From positions 1 through 8,060 of the forward strand of contig CACZOL010000107.1 in the NCBI GenBank assembly GCA_902782705.1: a stretch of DNA of 8,060 nt, read 5' to 3'. The notes below the pieces were generated by a model. The model saw only the letters and a list, made by a program, of their open reading frames with translations. It did not search any database and was not told the origin of the DNA. Numbering within the stretch: the first letter of the stretch is position 1; each line of letters starts with the position of its first letter. Position numbers and translations under genes: made by a program. The DNA is from an uncultured Selenomonadaceae bacterium (GTDB lineage: Bacteria; Bacillota; Negativicutes; Selenomonadales; Selenomonadaceae). This document shows positions 1 to 6,759 of the stretch, piece after piece.

Positions 1-1
1 C

Positions 2-292
2 TCGCCGAACTGCGACTGCCACGGTGAAAACGACGGCCCGATCCTGCCGAACCTCGGCTTCTTCGTCTCCTTCGATCCGGTGGCGGTGGACCAAGCCTCG
101 GTGGACGCCGCACTGAAAGCCACTCCAATCGAAAACAGCCAGCTCGGCGACAACCTCAAAAAGCCCGACTGGAAAAAGCAAAACGACCATTTCCTCGACA
201 GCAACCCGCACGTGAACTGGGAAGAAACCCTGATCCACGCGGAAAAGATCGGATTGGGCACGAGGGCATATGAATTGAAGACGATGAAATAA
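2..292 (+). CDS. DUF362-family protein, C-terminal part (5' end outside window)
   Basis: The frame is open from the left edge and gives 96 residues before a TAA. The visible part starts with SPNCDCHGENDGPILPN and continues into GFFVSFDPVAVDQAS. This Cys-x-Cys-His followed by an Asp-Pro-Val-Ala-Val-Asp-Gln signature is typical of the C-terminal end of DUF362 proteins, a widespread anaerobe family often fused to or encoded near 4Fe-4S ferredoxin modules. The family's biochemical role is not settled, and the two cysteines suggest metal or cluster binding (inference). The tail (SNPHVNWEETLIHAEKIGLG) also fits the family, where the last helix carries a conserved GLG. The gene ends 14 bases before a strong hairpin terminator, so it is the last gene of its transcript. 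Whether an N-terminal ferredoxin domain exists cannot be seen. Confidence 0.82.
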   Translation, partial: SPNCDCHGENDGPILPNLGFFVSFDPVAVDQASVDAALKATPIENSQLGDNLKKPDWKKQNDHFLDSNPHVNWEETLIHAEKIGLGTRAYELKTMK

Positions 293-300
293 GGGTAAAC

Positions 301-332
301 AAAAAAGCACTCGCCAAAGCGAGTGCTTTTTT
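301..332. terminator. Bidirectional Rho-independent terminator
   Basis: A perfect 8-bp stem (GCACTCGC at 307-314, GCGAGTGC at 319-326) has a CAAA loop. It is flanked by six A on the left (301-306) and six T on the right (327-332), so a U-tract follows the hairpin in either direction. It sits between two convergent genes and overlaps neither: the DUF362 stop is at 292 and the minus-strand gene's stop is at 334. It can end both transcripts. Confidence 0.93.
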
Positions 333-333
333 C

Positions 334-2193
334 TTATGACTGCGCCCAGAGTCTTTGGTAGGTTTCAAGCTGAGAAATGGCATGCAGGGAAATGTTTTTC
401 CAGATACTTGGATTCTGTGCACAGATGGTTTGCATGACGTCTTTAGGTATGGCCAATATCGTAGCCCGTTCAGACAAGACTTCGGCGGCGATGGACGCTT
501 TACGCTCCTCCAGCATCACGGTCTCGTTCAGCCAAGCGCCTTCTTTTACGATGCCCAGCGTACAGAACCAGCCGTCGCTGTCCTCGATGCTGCGAACCAG
601 TTTTCCCTCCGCAACAAAGAGCAAGTCGCGTCCCATGCCTTCGACGCGATCGCCCTCGAAATAGGTGCGAAGCGTCCCTTCCTGCATGAAAAGCTGCGTC
701 GTGCCCACGTCCGCGCCTTGCAGCAGGCGAATGGACGAAACGGCGTTTTGCAGCCGCGCTTTTTCTTCCTCTTCGTAAGCCTCTTGGATCTTTTTCTCGG
801 AAAGAAGACGTTCCAGCAGGTGTTCCCGGAACGTGTCCACGGTCTCATAGCGATCCGTCAGCATTTGCTGCAGCGTCAAGAGGTACGATTTCACGATGCG
901 CTCGCCCGTCCCCGCCCCAAAGGAATCCTCGTCATAAATCAATATGACCGAGGCCGCAGCCTTGGTATATCGGAAATAAAGGCTCAGTTTCATACTCTGC
1001 GCATCCCAGGAATGCTGGGCGATGATTTTGCCCTCCGGCTCGGCCGGCTGCGCAGTATAAGGATTTTCCTCGGAAAGGAAATCATAAAAGTCGAGAAAAT
1101 GGTCGAAGGGCTTCCCGCCGCCGCCCAGGAAATTGCCGAAGCTTTCCCAATCAAAGCAAGCGTAAGGCTTGGAAACGACGAGCTGCTGAAACTGCCGCTT
1201 CACAAGATCCCCGACGGCTTCTTCGTTGTCGACGGTCTGACGCATGGGCACCATATTGAGCGGACTCCAAGCGCTGTTTTCTTGATCGATTCGGTTAGGA
1301 GCGATCAGGCAGAAGCAAAGGTCTTTGCGCCGCCCTTCAATCTGGAGCAGCAATCCCCATGCGGTAGCCAAAAACGCCATCAACATCAAACGATTTCCCT
1401 GCGCCTCTTTCATCAGGTCGGTGAAAATACCACTGGGGAATACGGCACGACAAGCTCGTTGCTTATACGGATGCGCCGGCACGTCTTCAAGCTCCCACGG
1501 CAAAGGCGCGGGAGCAGGGGGCGCTGCCAGCAGATTTTTCCAGTACTCATATATCTTTGTTTCCATTTGCACATTGCGGAGGATCGGCGTCTCGACGCGG
1601 CGCTCTTTTTCCGGCAGCCCCAATGCTGCACGGAAGACGGAACGGACGTCGAAGCGATCCATGATGATCTGCGCCGCCGTCACCAACACCGCGTATTCGT
1701 CCCTGCCCGTGTGGAAAACGAAAATCCGGAGCAGTCCGCCTTTTCTCACGTCAAAGGGATAGCGAAGAGCCGCCGCGGCGGATTTACGCAGCATAGCATT
1801 GATCTCATCCGACGCGCGTCCCTGTAAATTGTTGTAAATGACCATTTCCGCGTTTTTCCGGTCTGTCGCCACCACCGCCAAAATCTGATCGCCTACGGTG
1901 CAATAGTTCGTCCTGAGCACGTCCTCCTGCACGTCCAAATCACGGAGCGAGCGGGTGAATCTGAGCGGCGAAAGCGTACCTTTCAGTTTATAGACCGTCT
2001 GCGTCAAAAAGCTCGGAGATAAAAAATTTCCCTTCCCGAAGAACCAAGCCTCATACGGCGTCAATCCGCGGACATACGCAATCCTATGAGACGAGTAGCC
2101 CTTCTGCGGCTGCGGCCCGTAAACTGAGACAAGCCGATCCTGAACGCTCTTCGGCAAATTCTCAAAGCGCACCCTGTTCTCCTGCATCGCCAT
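334..2193 (-). CDS. Degenerate condensation-domain protein fused to a cyclic-nucleotide-binding-like domain
   Basis: The protein has 619 residues. Residues about 40-200 resemble the first half of an NRPS condensation (or acyltransferase) fold, with LSPLRFTRSLRDLDVQEDVL (75-93) followed by RTNY, then YPFDVRKGGLLRIFVFH (145-161). Residues about 210-445 resemble the second half, including SPLNMVPMRQ (310-319). The catalytic HHxxxDG motif appears as AQIIMDR (174-180). Both histidines and the glycine are lost and only Asp179 remains, so peptide-bond catalysis is unlikely. A charged, probably coiled segment (about 455-485) leads to a cNMP-binding-like beta-roll (about 495-595: FMQEGTLRTYFEGD, FVAEGKLVRSI, a weak phosphate-cassette region, then ATILAIPKDVM). 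No DNA-binding helix-turn-helix follows, so it is not a Crp-type regulator. No adenylation or carrier domain is present or adjacent. The Shine-Dalgarno AAGGA is only 3 bases from the ATG at 2193. The second ATG at 2187 is better spaced, so the true start may be two codons shorter. Function is unknown; a ligand-sensing scaffold is one possibility. Confidence 0.85.
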   Translation of the reverse strand: MAMQENRVRFENLPKSVQDRLVSVYGPQPQKGYSSHRIAYVRGLTPYEAWFFGKGNFLSPSFLTQTVYKLKGTLSPLRFTRSLRDLDVQEDVLRTNYCTVGDQILAVVATDRKNAEMVIYNNLQGRASDEINAMLRKSAAAALRYPFDVRKGGLLRIFVFHTGRDEYAVLVTAAQIIMDRFDVRSVFRAALGLPEKERRVETPILRNVQMETKIYEYWKNLLAAPPAPAPLPWELEDVPAHPYKQRACRAVFPSGIFTDLMKEAQGNRLMLMAFLATAWGLLLQIEGRRKDLCFCLIAPNRIDQENSAWSPLNMVPMRQTVDNEEAVGDLVKRQFQQLVVSKPYACFDWESFGNFLGGGGKPFDHFLDFYDFLSEENPYTAQPAEPEGKIIAQHSWDAQSMKLSLYFRYTKAAASVILIYDEDSFGAGTGERIVKSYLLTLQQMLTDRYETVDTFREHLLERLLSEKKIQEAYEEEEKARLQNAVSSIRLLQGADVGTTQLFMQEGTLRTYFEGDRVEGMGRDLLFVAEGKLVRSIEDSDGWFCTLGIVKEGAWLNETVMLEERKASIAAEVLSERATILAIPKDVMQTICAQNPSIWKNISLHAISQLETYQRLWAQS

Positions 2194-2248
2194 CGTTCCT
2201 TTCTATCTCGACCACCATTTTTCATTGGCAGTACATATCTAACAATAT

Positions 2249-2277
2249 ATTCTATATTTTTATCTTTTCTCCTGCAA
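2249..2277 (-). promoter_or_regulatory. Predicted promoter of the condensation/cNMP-like gene
   Basis: Read on the minus strand, TTGCAG (2277-2272) is followed by a 17-bp spacer and TAGAAT (2254-2249). The -10 matches 5 of 6 consensus bases and the -35 matches 3 of 6, in a locally AT-rich stretch. Transcription would start near 2242, giving a leader of about 48 nt. No operator is obvious. Confidence 0.5.
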
Positions 2278-2308
2278 ACGCGCAAATGAATCCCGCGCCC
2301 TTTTTTAT

Positions 2309-2337
2309 TTGTGTCGCACATGGTAACATGATACAAT
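2309..2337 (+). promoter_or_regulatory. Predicted metH promoter with extended -10
   Basis: TACAAT (2332-2337) is preceded by TG one base upstream (2329-2330), giving an extended -10. A weak TTGTGT -35 lies at 2309-2314 with a 17-bp spacer. Initiation near 2344 leaves only about 27 nt of leader, which contains AAAGGAG (2357-2363) 7 bases before the ATG. That leader is too short for a SAM, T-box or cobalamin riboswitch, so any control of metH would have to act at the promoter. Confidence 0.6.
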
Positions 2338-2370
2338 AGGAAGGCAATTGTTATATAAAGGAGCAACATC

Positions 2371-4743
2371 ATGATAGAGATTTTTGACGGCGCGACCGGC
2401 ACGATGCTGCAAGCCTCGGGCCTGAAACCCGGAGAATGCCCGGAGCTGGTGAACGTCGAACGCCCGGAGATGATCGAAGCGATTCATCGCGCCTATATCG
2501 AAGCAGGTTCGACCATCATCACGACAAACACATTCGGCGCGACTTCCCTAAAGCTCGCTCACTATGGTCTTGAAAACCGCGTCGCCGAAATCAACGCGGC
2601 GGCGGTACAGGCCGCAAAACGCGCCGCCAACGGACGCGCGAAGATCGCGGGCGACCTTGGCCCGACGGGACGATTCATCGAGCCGCTGGGCGACCTCGGC
2701 TTCGAGACCGCTTACGACGCCTATTTCGAGCAGGCAAAGGCACTTGCCGACGCCGGCGCGGACTATATCATCATCGAAACATCCATAGATCTCCAAGAAA
2801 TGCGTGCAGCGCTGCTCGCGGCGAAAGACGCTTCAAAACTGCCCGTAATCTGCCAGATGAGTTACAGCGAGGACGGACGCACCGTCACGGGCACCGACCC
2901 GGAAACGGCGGCCACGGTGCTGGACGCCATGGGCGCGGACGTCATCGGCGTCAACTGCTCGCTCGGTCCGGTTGAGCTTCTTCCTGTTGTGGAGCAACTC
3001 GCAAAAAGCACAGAAAAACCCGTCGTCGTGCAGCCGAATGCAGGGCTTCCGCAATTTGTCGACGGCAAGACGATTTTCCCGATGACGCCGGAAGACTTCG
3101 CGCACTGGGCGCCGAAGCTGATCGCGGCAGGCGCCACATTTATCGGCGGCTGCTGCGGTACGACGCCTGCACATATCCGCGCTATCGCCGAGGCCGCAAA
3201 GGCCTCGCCGGCACCCGTGCGCCCTGCCGCGCCGCACATCCTGCGTCTCGCCAGCCGTTCGCAAACCATCATCATCGATAAGAGCCTGCCGACGGTATTG
3301 ATCGGCGAGCGAATCAACCCGACAGGACGTAAAAAACTCGCCGCCGAAATCAAAGACGGCTCGCTGCTGTCGGTCAAAAAGGAAGCGCTGGATCAGGTCA
3401 AAGCCGGCGCACGCATCCTGGACGTCAATATGGGCGTCGGCGGTATCGATCAAGCCGCCGCCATGCGCCGCGCCGTCATGGAAATCGCACAGATTACCGC
3501 AGCGCCGCTCGCCATTGACACCAGTGACGCCGCTGCGCTTGAAGCCGGACTTCGCGTCTATCCCGGACGCGCTTTGATTAACTCCGTCAGCGCCGAACCG
3601 GAACGTCTCAAGACCTTTTTGCCTTTGGCAAAAAAATACGGCGCGGCGATCCTCTGTCTGCCGATCACAAAGGACGGCGTGCCGAAAACGGCAAAAGAAC
3701 GTGTGGAAGCCGTACAAACGATTCTTGACGCGGCGAAAGAAGCGGGCCTCAAAGACGGCGACTTTTTATTGGACGCCCTTGTCCTGACCATCGCCGCCGA
3801 GACCGACGCGGCCAAAGAAACCCTCGACACCCTGCGCCTTTATCGCGAACGCTTCGGCTATCCGACGACCATGGGCCTCAGCAACATTTCCTTCGGCCTT
3901 CCGAACCGTCCGCTGATCAACAGCACCTTCTTTTCCATGTGCCTTGCGGCGGGGCTTGACGCGCCGATCATGAACCCTTACGACGACGCGATGCAGAACG
4001 CGCTGTCTGCGGCCGCCGCGTTGCTCGGCAAAGACCCGAACGGCCGCGCGTACAGCCAAAACGCCTCGAACCTTGCCGCTCCGAAAACTGCCGCGACCAT
4101 GAAAGAAGAAGACATGGACGCGCTCGCCGCCATCAAGGCCGCTGTCATTCGCGGTGAAAAAGAGCGGATGCCGGAGCTGATTACCCGCGCCGTCGAGGAA
4201 AATCTCGACCCGAACGAGATTACAGAAAAAGCGCTGACTGCAGCGATGAACGAAATCGGCGTCGACTTTGGCGCGGGCCGCGTTTTTTTGCCGCAGGTGC
4301 TCCTTTCCGCAGAAGCCATGCGCGAAGCATTCGCTAAGCTCAAAGAGCTTTTGCCCGCCGCTGAAACGAAAACTCTCGGCACCGTCGTACTCGCCACTGT
4401 CAAAGGCGACGTGCACGACCTTGGCAAGAACATCGTCGCTGCGCTTCTGCAAAATTCCGGTTTCAAGCTGATCGACCTTGGTAAGGATGTTCCCGCCCAA
4501 GCCATCGTTGAAGCCGCAAAGCTGAACCGCGCCGACATTGTCGGACTCTGTGCGCTGATGACCACCACCATGACCGAGATCGAAACAGTGGTCGAGGCAT
4601 TGAAGGCTGACGGCATCACTGCGAAAGTCATGGCCGGAGGCGCAGCAGTGACCCCGGAATACGCAAAGGAAGCCGGTGCCGACCTCTACGCCCCCGACGG
4701 TGTGGCTGCGGTGAAATTGGCAAAAGAAGCGCTGCATGTTTAA
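2371..4743 (+). CDS. metH: Cobalamin-dependent methionine synthase, short form
   Basis: The protein moves a methyl group from 5-methyltetrahydrofolate via enzyme-bound cobalamin to homocysteine, forming methionine in the cytoplasm. Four modules are visible in order. The homocysteine-binding barrel (1-275) starts IFDGATGTMLQ and carries the zinc cysteines Cys196 (GVNCSLGP) and Cys261-Cys262 (GGCCGTTPAHI). The pterin-binding barrel (about 300-560) starts IGERINPTGRKKL (311-323) and includes MGLSNISFGLPNR (501-513). The B12 cap helices span about 575-660. The Rossmann-type B12 domain (about 665-790) has GDVHDLGKNI, where His682 of DxHxxG is the lower axial cobalt ligand. At 790 residues it stops after the B12 domain. 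The enterobacterial enzyme is about 1,227 residues and ends in an AdoMet-binding reactivation domain, which is absent here, as in other short MetH proteins such as that of Thermotoga. A separate reactivase would be needed elsewhere in the genome. The RBS AAAGGAG with 7-nt spacing supports this start. The gene is transcribed alone. Confidence 0.95.
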   Translation: MIEIFDGATGTMLQASGLKPGECPELVNVERPEMIEAIHRAYIEAGSTIITTNTFGATSLKLAHYGLENRVAEINAAAVQAAKRAANGRAKIAGDLGPTGRFIEPLGDLGFETAYDAYFEQAKALADAGADYIIIETSIDLQEMRAALLAAKDASKLPVICQMSYSEDGRTVTGTDPETAATVLDAMGADVIGVNCSLGPVELLPVVEQLAKSTEKPVVVQPNAGLPQFVDGKTIFPMTPEDFAHWAPKLIAAGATFIGGCCGTTPAHIRAIAEAAKASPAPVRPAAPHILRLASRSQTIIIDKSLPTVLIGERINPTGRKKLAAEIKDGSLLSVKKEALDQVKAGARILDVNMGVGGIDQAAAMRRAVMEIAQITAAPLAIDTSDAAALEAGLRVYPGRALINSVSAEPERLKTFLPLAKKYGAAILCLPITKDGVPKTAKERVEAVQTILDAAKEAGLKDGDFLLDALVLTIAAETDAAKETLDTLRLYRERFGYPTTMGLSNISFGLPNRPLINSTFFSMCLAAGLDAPIMNPYDDAMQNALSAAAALLGKDPNGRAYSQNASNLAAPKTAATMKEEDMDALAAIKAAVIRGEKERMPELITRAVEENLDPNEITEKALTAAMNEIGVDFGAGRVFLPQVLLSAEAMREAFAKLKELLPAAETKTLGTVVLATVKGDVHDLGKNIVAALLQNSGFKLIDLGKDVPAQAIVEAAKLNRADIVGLCALMTTTMTEIETVVEALKADGITAKVMAGGAAVTPEYAKEAGADLYAPDGVAAVKLAKEALHV

Positions 4744-4781
4744 GGAAACAACGATTAAGTCAAATTCGGTGTTCCCTTGCA

Positions 4782-4797
4782 TGTTGCACGTGAAACA
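4782..4797. promoter_or_regulatory. parS-like ParB (Spo0J) binding site 1
   Basis: The 16-mer TGTTGCACGTGAAACA matches the canonical bacterial chromosomal parS consensus TGTTTCACGTGAAACA at 15 of 16 positions. The only change is at position 5. The CACGTG core and the whole right half are intact. It lies 38 bp after the metH stop codon, outside coding sequence. ParB-family proteins load DNA-sliding clamps at such sites to drive chromosome segregation and SMC loading. parS sites usually cluster near the replication origin, so the locus may be origin-proximal (inference). Confidence 0.75.
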
Positions 4798-4815
4798 TAA
4801 AAATATACGTTCGAT

Positions 4816-4831
4816 TGTTTCACGTGTATCG
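4816..4831. promoter_or_regulatory. parS-like ParB binding site 2 (weaker)
   Basis: TGTTTCACGTGTATCG matches the parS consensus at 13 of 16 positions, with an intact left half and CACGTG core. It is centred 34 bp from site 1. Because each site is itself palindromic, 4787-4797 and 4816-4826 also form an 11-bp inverted repeat. The close pairing raises confidence that both are real binding sites rather than a terminator stem. No T-tract follows. Confidence 0.6.
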
Positions 4832-5141
4832 CAACCAATTTTTCAAAAAAGCTCCCCTTGATTATATAGGCTCTCTCAAGATAAAATGTGCAAAAAAAAC
4901 ACCGAAAATTTACCTTTTCCGGGGTTCTCATTACGTTTTTCTTACGATTTTGCGTCGGGTTACTTGAGTTTCATTTTCAATTTTAGTGTAACGAAAGAAG
5001 CAATTCGACACTTGGAATTGGAACACAAGGTCTTCAGCCAAAAACGACTCTCATACCAATACCGCATTTCGTCCTTCATTGACGACTTGCCGCTTTTCTA
5101 TTTCCTTTTCCTTCACATATTTTTATCACTATTTTGGGCGC

Positions 5142-5158
5142 GTCCGGCAAAGCCGGAC
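5142..5158. repeat. Small GC-rich palindrome with AAA loop
   Basis: GTCCGGC and GCCGGAC flank AAA, a perfect 7-bp stem. The form resembles GACGGC-AAA-GCCGTC at 7489-7503, which suggests a family of REP-like small palindromes placed on both sides of the recombinase region. Confidence 0.55.
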
Positions 5159-5265
5159 CGGGCTTTATCCCTTCGCGCGGGGTCGCTACGGGACGGAGCC
5201 GCGCCGCGTCTCCGCCTACGGTTACAATCCCTCGCGCGGGTGCGGGACCCCCTCGAAAAGCGTTT

Positions 5266-5350
5266 CGCTTCACTCCACTAAAATTCGAGCGTGTTCCGCA
5301 CGGGGGTATGGCCACCTACCGCCCTTCTCTTCGTTCCGCTTCACTCCACT
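5266..5350. repeat. 14-bp direct repeat pair
   Basis: CGCTTCACTCCACT occurs at 5266-5279 and again at 5337-5350, 71 bp apart. The first copy overlaps a small AAGCG-TTT-CGCTT hairpin (5258-5270). Neither copy is in a called gene. Its role is unknown: it may be part of a dispersed GC-rich repeat, or the outcome of a local duplication. Confidence 0.6.
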
Positions 5351-5389
5351 CCGTTACGGGCGCCAAGTGGCATCCTTCTGACAATCAAT

Positions 5390-5421
5390 GCCGTCCAGCA
5401 GGTTGGACGGCTTTATTGTTT
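5390..5421 (+). terminator. Terminator-like hairpin between metH region and recombinase
   Basis: GCCGTCCA (5390-5397) and TGGACGGC (5404-5411) form a perfect 8-bp stem with a 6-nt loop, followed on the plus strand by TTTATTGTTT. The tail is better on the plus strand, so it could stop transcripts from the left. For the minus-strand recombinase, which ends at 5474, the downstream tail (ATTGATTGTC) is poor. It could still be a weak terminator for that gene or a structural feature of an attachment region. Confidence 0.5.
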
Positions 5422-5456
5422 GTGACGCACAAAGTGTCGAAGCAACCAACGGCGGC

Positions 5457-5478
5457 GGTAGCTATCGGCATTGCTACC
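5457..5478. repeat. Small inverted repeat over the recombinase stop codon
   Basis: GGTAGC (5457-5462) and GCTACC (5473-5478) form a 6-bp stem with a 10-nt loop. One arm contains the recombinase TAG stop (5474-5476 on the minus strand). It is short and may be chance. Confidence 0.3.
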
Positions 5479-6499
5479 AAGGCGCCACGCCGGATACATA
5501 AGTCTTTGTGACTTCATCAAGACCTCGATGGTGTCCCAAAAACTCTCCTGTCTTATGCAGGGCGGTTTTATACGACATGCCCTGCGCCTTGCAAGCAAGC
5601 ATATATCTTTCCGCCGCCGCGCAACGGAGACCGTGAGTAGATTCCCATACTTCGCCAGCGCGACTCACCGCCGCGCGAAGTTCCCGCCTGTACTGGTCTT
5701 GATCAATCTTAAAGAACCCGTGGTCCTTTATCGCCGCCGTGATTTGTGCGGCGACATCTGGAGGAGGTCGAAAATACTTAATTTGACCACCTTTAGAATT
5801 CGCCTTTCCTACACCTTTTTCCGAATCCCAATTCTCGCCTTTAACAAAAGTGGCGTCAGCGACGCGCAAGCCACAATCATATTGCAGCCTCGCTGATATA
5901 TAAGAAGCACTGTTTAATTCTTTTATGATTGCTTCGGGGTTTGCATAGGCTCTGTGGTGTTCTTTGTCTATCGCTACCGTGCTCCAAGACCGAACTTCTT
6001 GCAGTTGCCAATTTGGGGAGGATTTGCCGCCGTGGACTTTGGAATATTGTTCCAGAACCCCTTCAAAAAATGAAAAGGCTTTTACATACCCTTCAAAGCC
6101 GTTGCGCGAATAACCATTATCAATCAGACGACCGCAGAATTCTTTAATATGATCGGCGCGGACTTGGAACGGGTCTTTTATTCCATGAGTTTGATAGGCC
6201 CAATTCAGCAAGCCGAACATTTTAGATTTATAACTATCCTCGGTTTTCTCAGATTTCGAGGTTCCCGCGTTGAGCTCGTGGGAGCCTTTCGCGCCTTGCG
6301 CGGCACGATTTGCTTTCTGCTCGTGGCGGCTTTCTCCGTGGTGCTGACACGCTTTATTATTCGTATCAACAAGCATTTTGTCAATTAGATGGGTAATCCG
6401 TGAGGTTTGGTTTCCCGAAAGCGGCGCAAGCTCAAGGCTCGCGCGATTGTGTCCGCTTGAAGTGTTAAGGACAGTTTCATCGTTGACCAATTTTCCCAT
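5474..6499 (-). CDS. Tyrosine recombinase / integrase
   Basis: The 341-residue protein is of the tyrosine recombinase family, which cuts and rejoins DNA through a 3'-phosphotyrosine. Residues 1-85 are a polar, low-complexity extension. Residues about 86-155 resemble the SAM-like core-binding domain (SKMFGLLNWAYQTHGIKDPF, then VRADHIKEFCGRLIDNGYSR). The catalytic domain spans about 185-341. The expected active-site set is visible: Arg212 (CGLRVAD), Lys236 (NSKGGQ), His289-x-x-Arg292 (THGLRCAAAERY), His323 or His324 (LGHH) and the nucleophile Tyr334 (TKTYVSG). AGGGG lies 8 bases upstream of the ATG. The gene is followed by the non-coding parS/palindrome region and preceded by about 0.7 kb of hairpin-rich DNA. 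This layout suits the integration end of an integrated plasmid or integrative element. Which integrase subfamily it belongs to (for example phage-type or the ICE-associated Integrase_1 group) cannot be decided by eye. Confidence 0.88.
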   Translation of the reverse strand: MGKLVNDETVLNTSSGHNRASLELAPLSGNQTSRITHLIDKMLVDTNNKACQHHGESRHEQKANRAAQGAKGSHELNAGTSKSEKTEDSYKSKMFGLLNWAYQTHGIKDPFQVRADHIKEFCGRLIDNGYSRNGFEGYVKAFSFFEGVLEQYSKVHGGKSSPNWQLQEVRSWSTVAIDKEHHRAYANPEAIIKELNSASYISARLQYDCGLRVADATFVKGENWDSEKGVGKANSKGGQIKYFRPPPDVAAQITAAIKDHGFFKIDQDQYRRELRAAVSRAGEVWESTHGLRCAAAERYMLACKAQGMSYKTALHKTGEFLGHHRGLDEVTKTYVSGVAPW

Positions 6500-6657
6500 G
6501 ATAAACGCCCCTATTTCTACATCCTCAAATCATTTTGCGGCGACAATCGCCACGAATGTTCAGGCGTACAAAGGCATTTAAGCCCCTGTTCTTGCGGCAT
6601 GGGTTAAGATTTATATGCCCCGCGACACTTCGCGCGAGGGGTAATGGCTCTATCATG

Positions 6658-6680
6658 GTATGGAAGCAAGATTTCCATAC
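6658..6680. repeat. 8-bp inverted repeat
   Basis: GTATGGAA (6658-6665) and TTCCATAC (6673-6680) pair perfectly around a 7-nt loop. The stem lies about 160 bp upstream of the recombinase start and carries no T-tract, so it is not a terminator. It may be a protein-binding dyad. Confidence 0.5.
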
Positions 6681-6759
6681 ACCCGCCAATGAAAGCCCTT
6701 TGTTTGTCTATCCTTGCCACAGGATAAACGTCCAAAGGCATTGGCACGCCTATTAATCA

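Larger units (their letters stand above)
4744..5473. other. Intergenic region without a convincing gene
   Basis: This 730-bp stretch separates metH from the recombinase. It holds the two parS-like sites (4782-4831), an AT-rich part to about 5130, then a GC-rich palindrome-rich part to about 5370 and a hairpin at 5390-5411. The longest frame (4886-5281, plus) lacks a Shine-Dalgarno sequence, and its C-terminal third is a translation of the GC-rich repeats, so I do not call it. No hairpin followed by a T-tract is seen right after metH. Confidence 0.6.

Noticed and set aside
204..219. A third CACGTG-containing site as parS
   Set aside because: Only 8 of 16 positions match the parS consensus and it lies inside the DUF362 coding sequence.
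355..1827. 490-codon plus-strand open frame opposite the condensation/cNMP-like gene
   Set aside because: It lies antisense to a protein with recognisable domains, has no Shine-Dalgarno sequence, and its translation shows no family features. Long antisense frames are expected in GC-rich codon usage.
3766..4782. 338-codon minus-strand frame opposite metH
   Set aside because: It is the antisense shadow of the metH pterin and B12 modules, and the translation is His/Gly/Val-rich without motifs.
4787..4826. Reading the 11-bp inverted repeat after metH as the metH terminator
   Set aside because: The loop is 18 nt, no T-tract follows, and each arm alone matches parS, so paired ParB sites explain it better.
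4886..5281. 131-codon plus-strand frame after metH
   Set aside because: There is no RBS before the ATG, and the C-terminal third is a translation of the GC-rich palindromic patch. A possible promoter (TTGATT 4858-4863, TAAAAT 4882-4887) overlaps the start codon, which would make the frame leaderless.
5535..6756. Several 60-140 codon plus-strand frames over and beyond the recombinase
   Set aside because: They are antisense to the recombinase or lie in the hairpin spacer, without ribosome binding sites or recognisable protein features.
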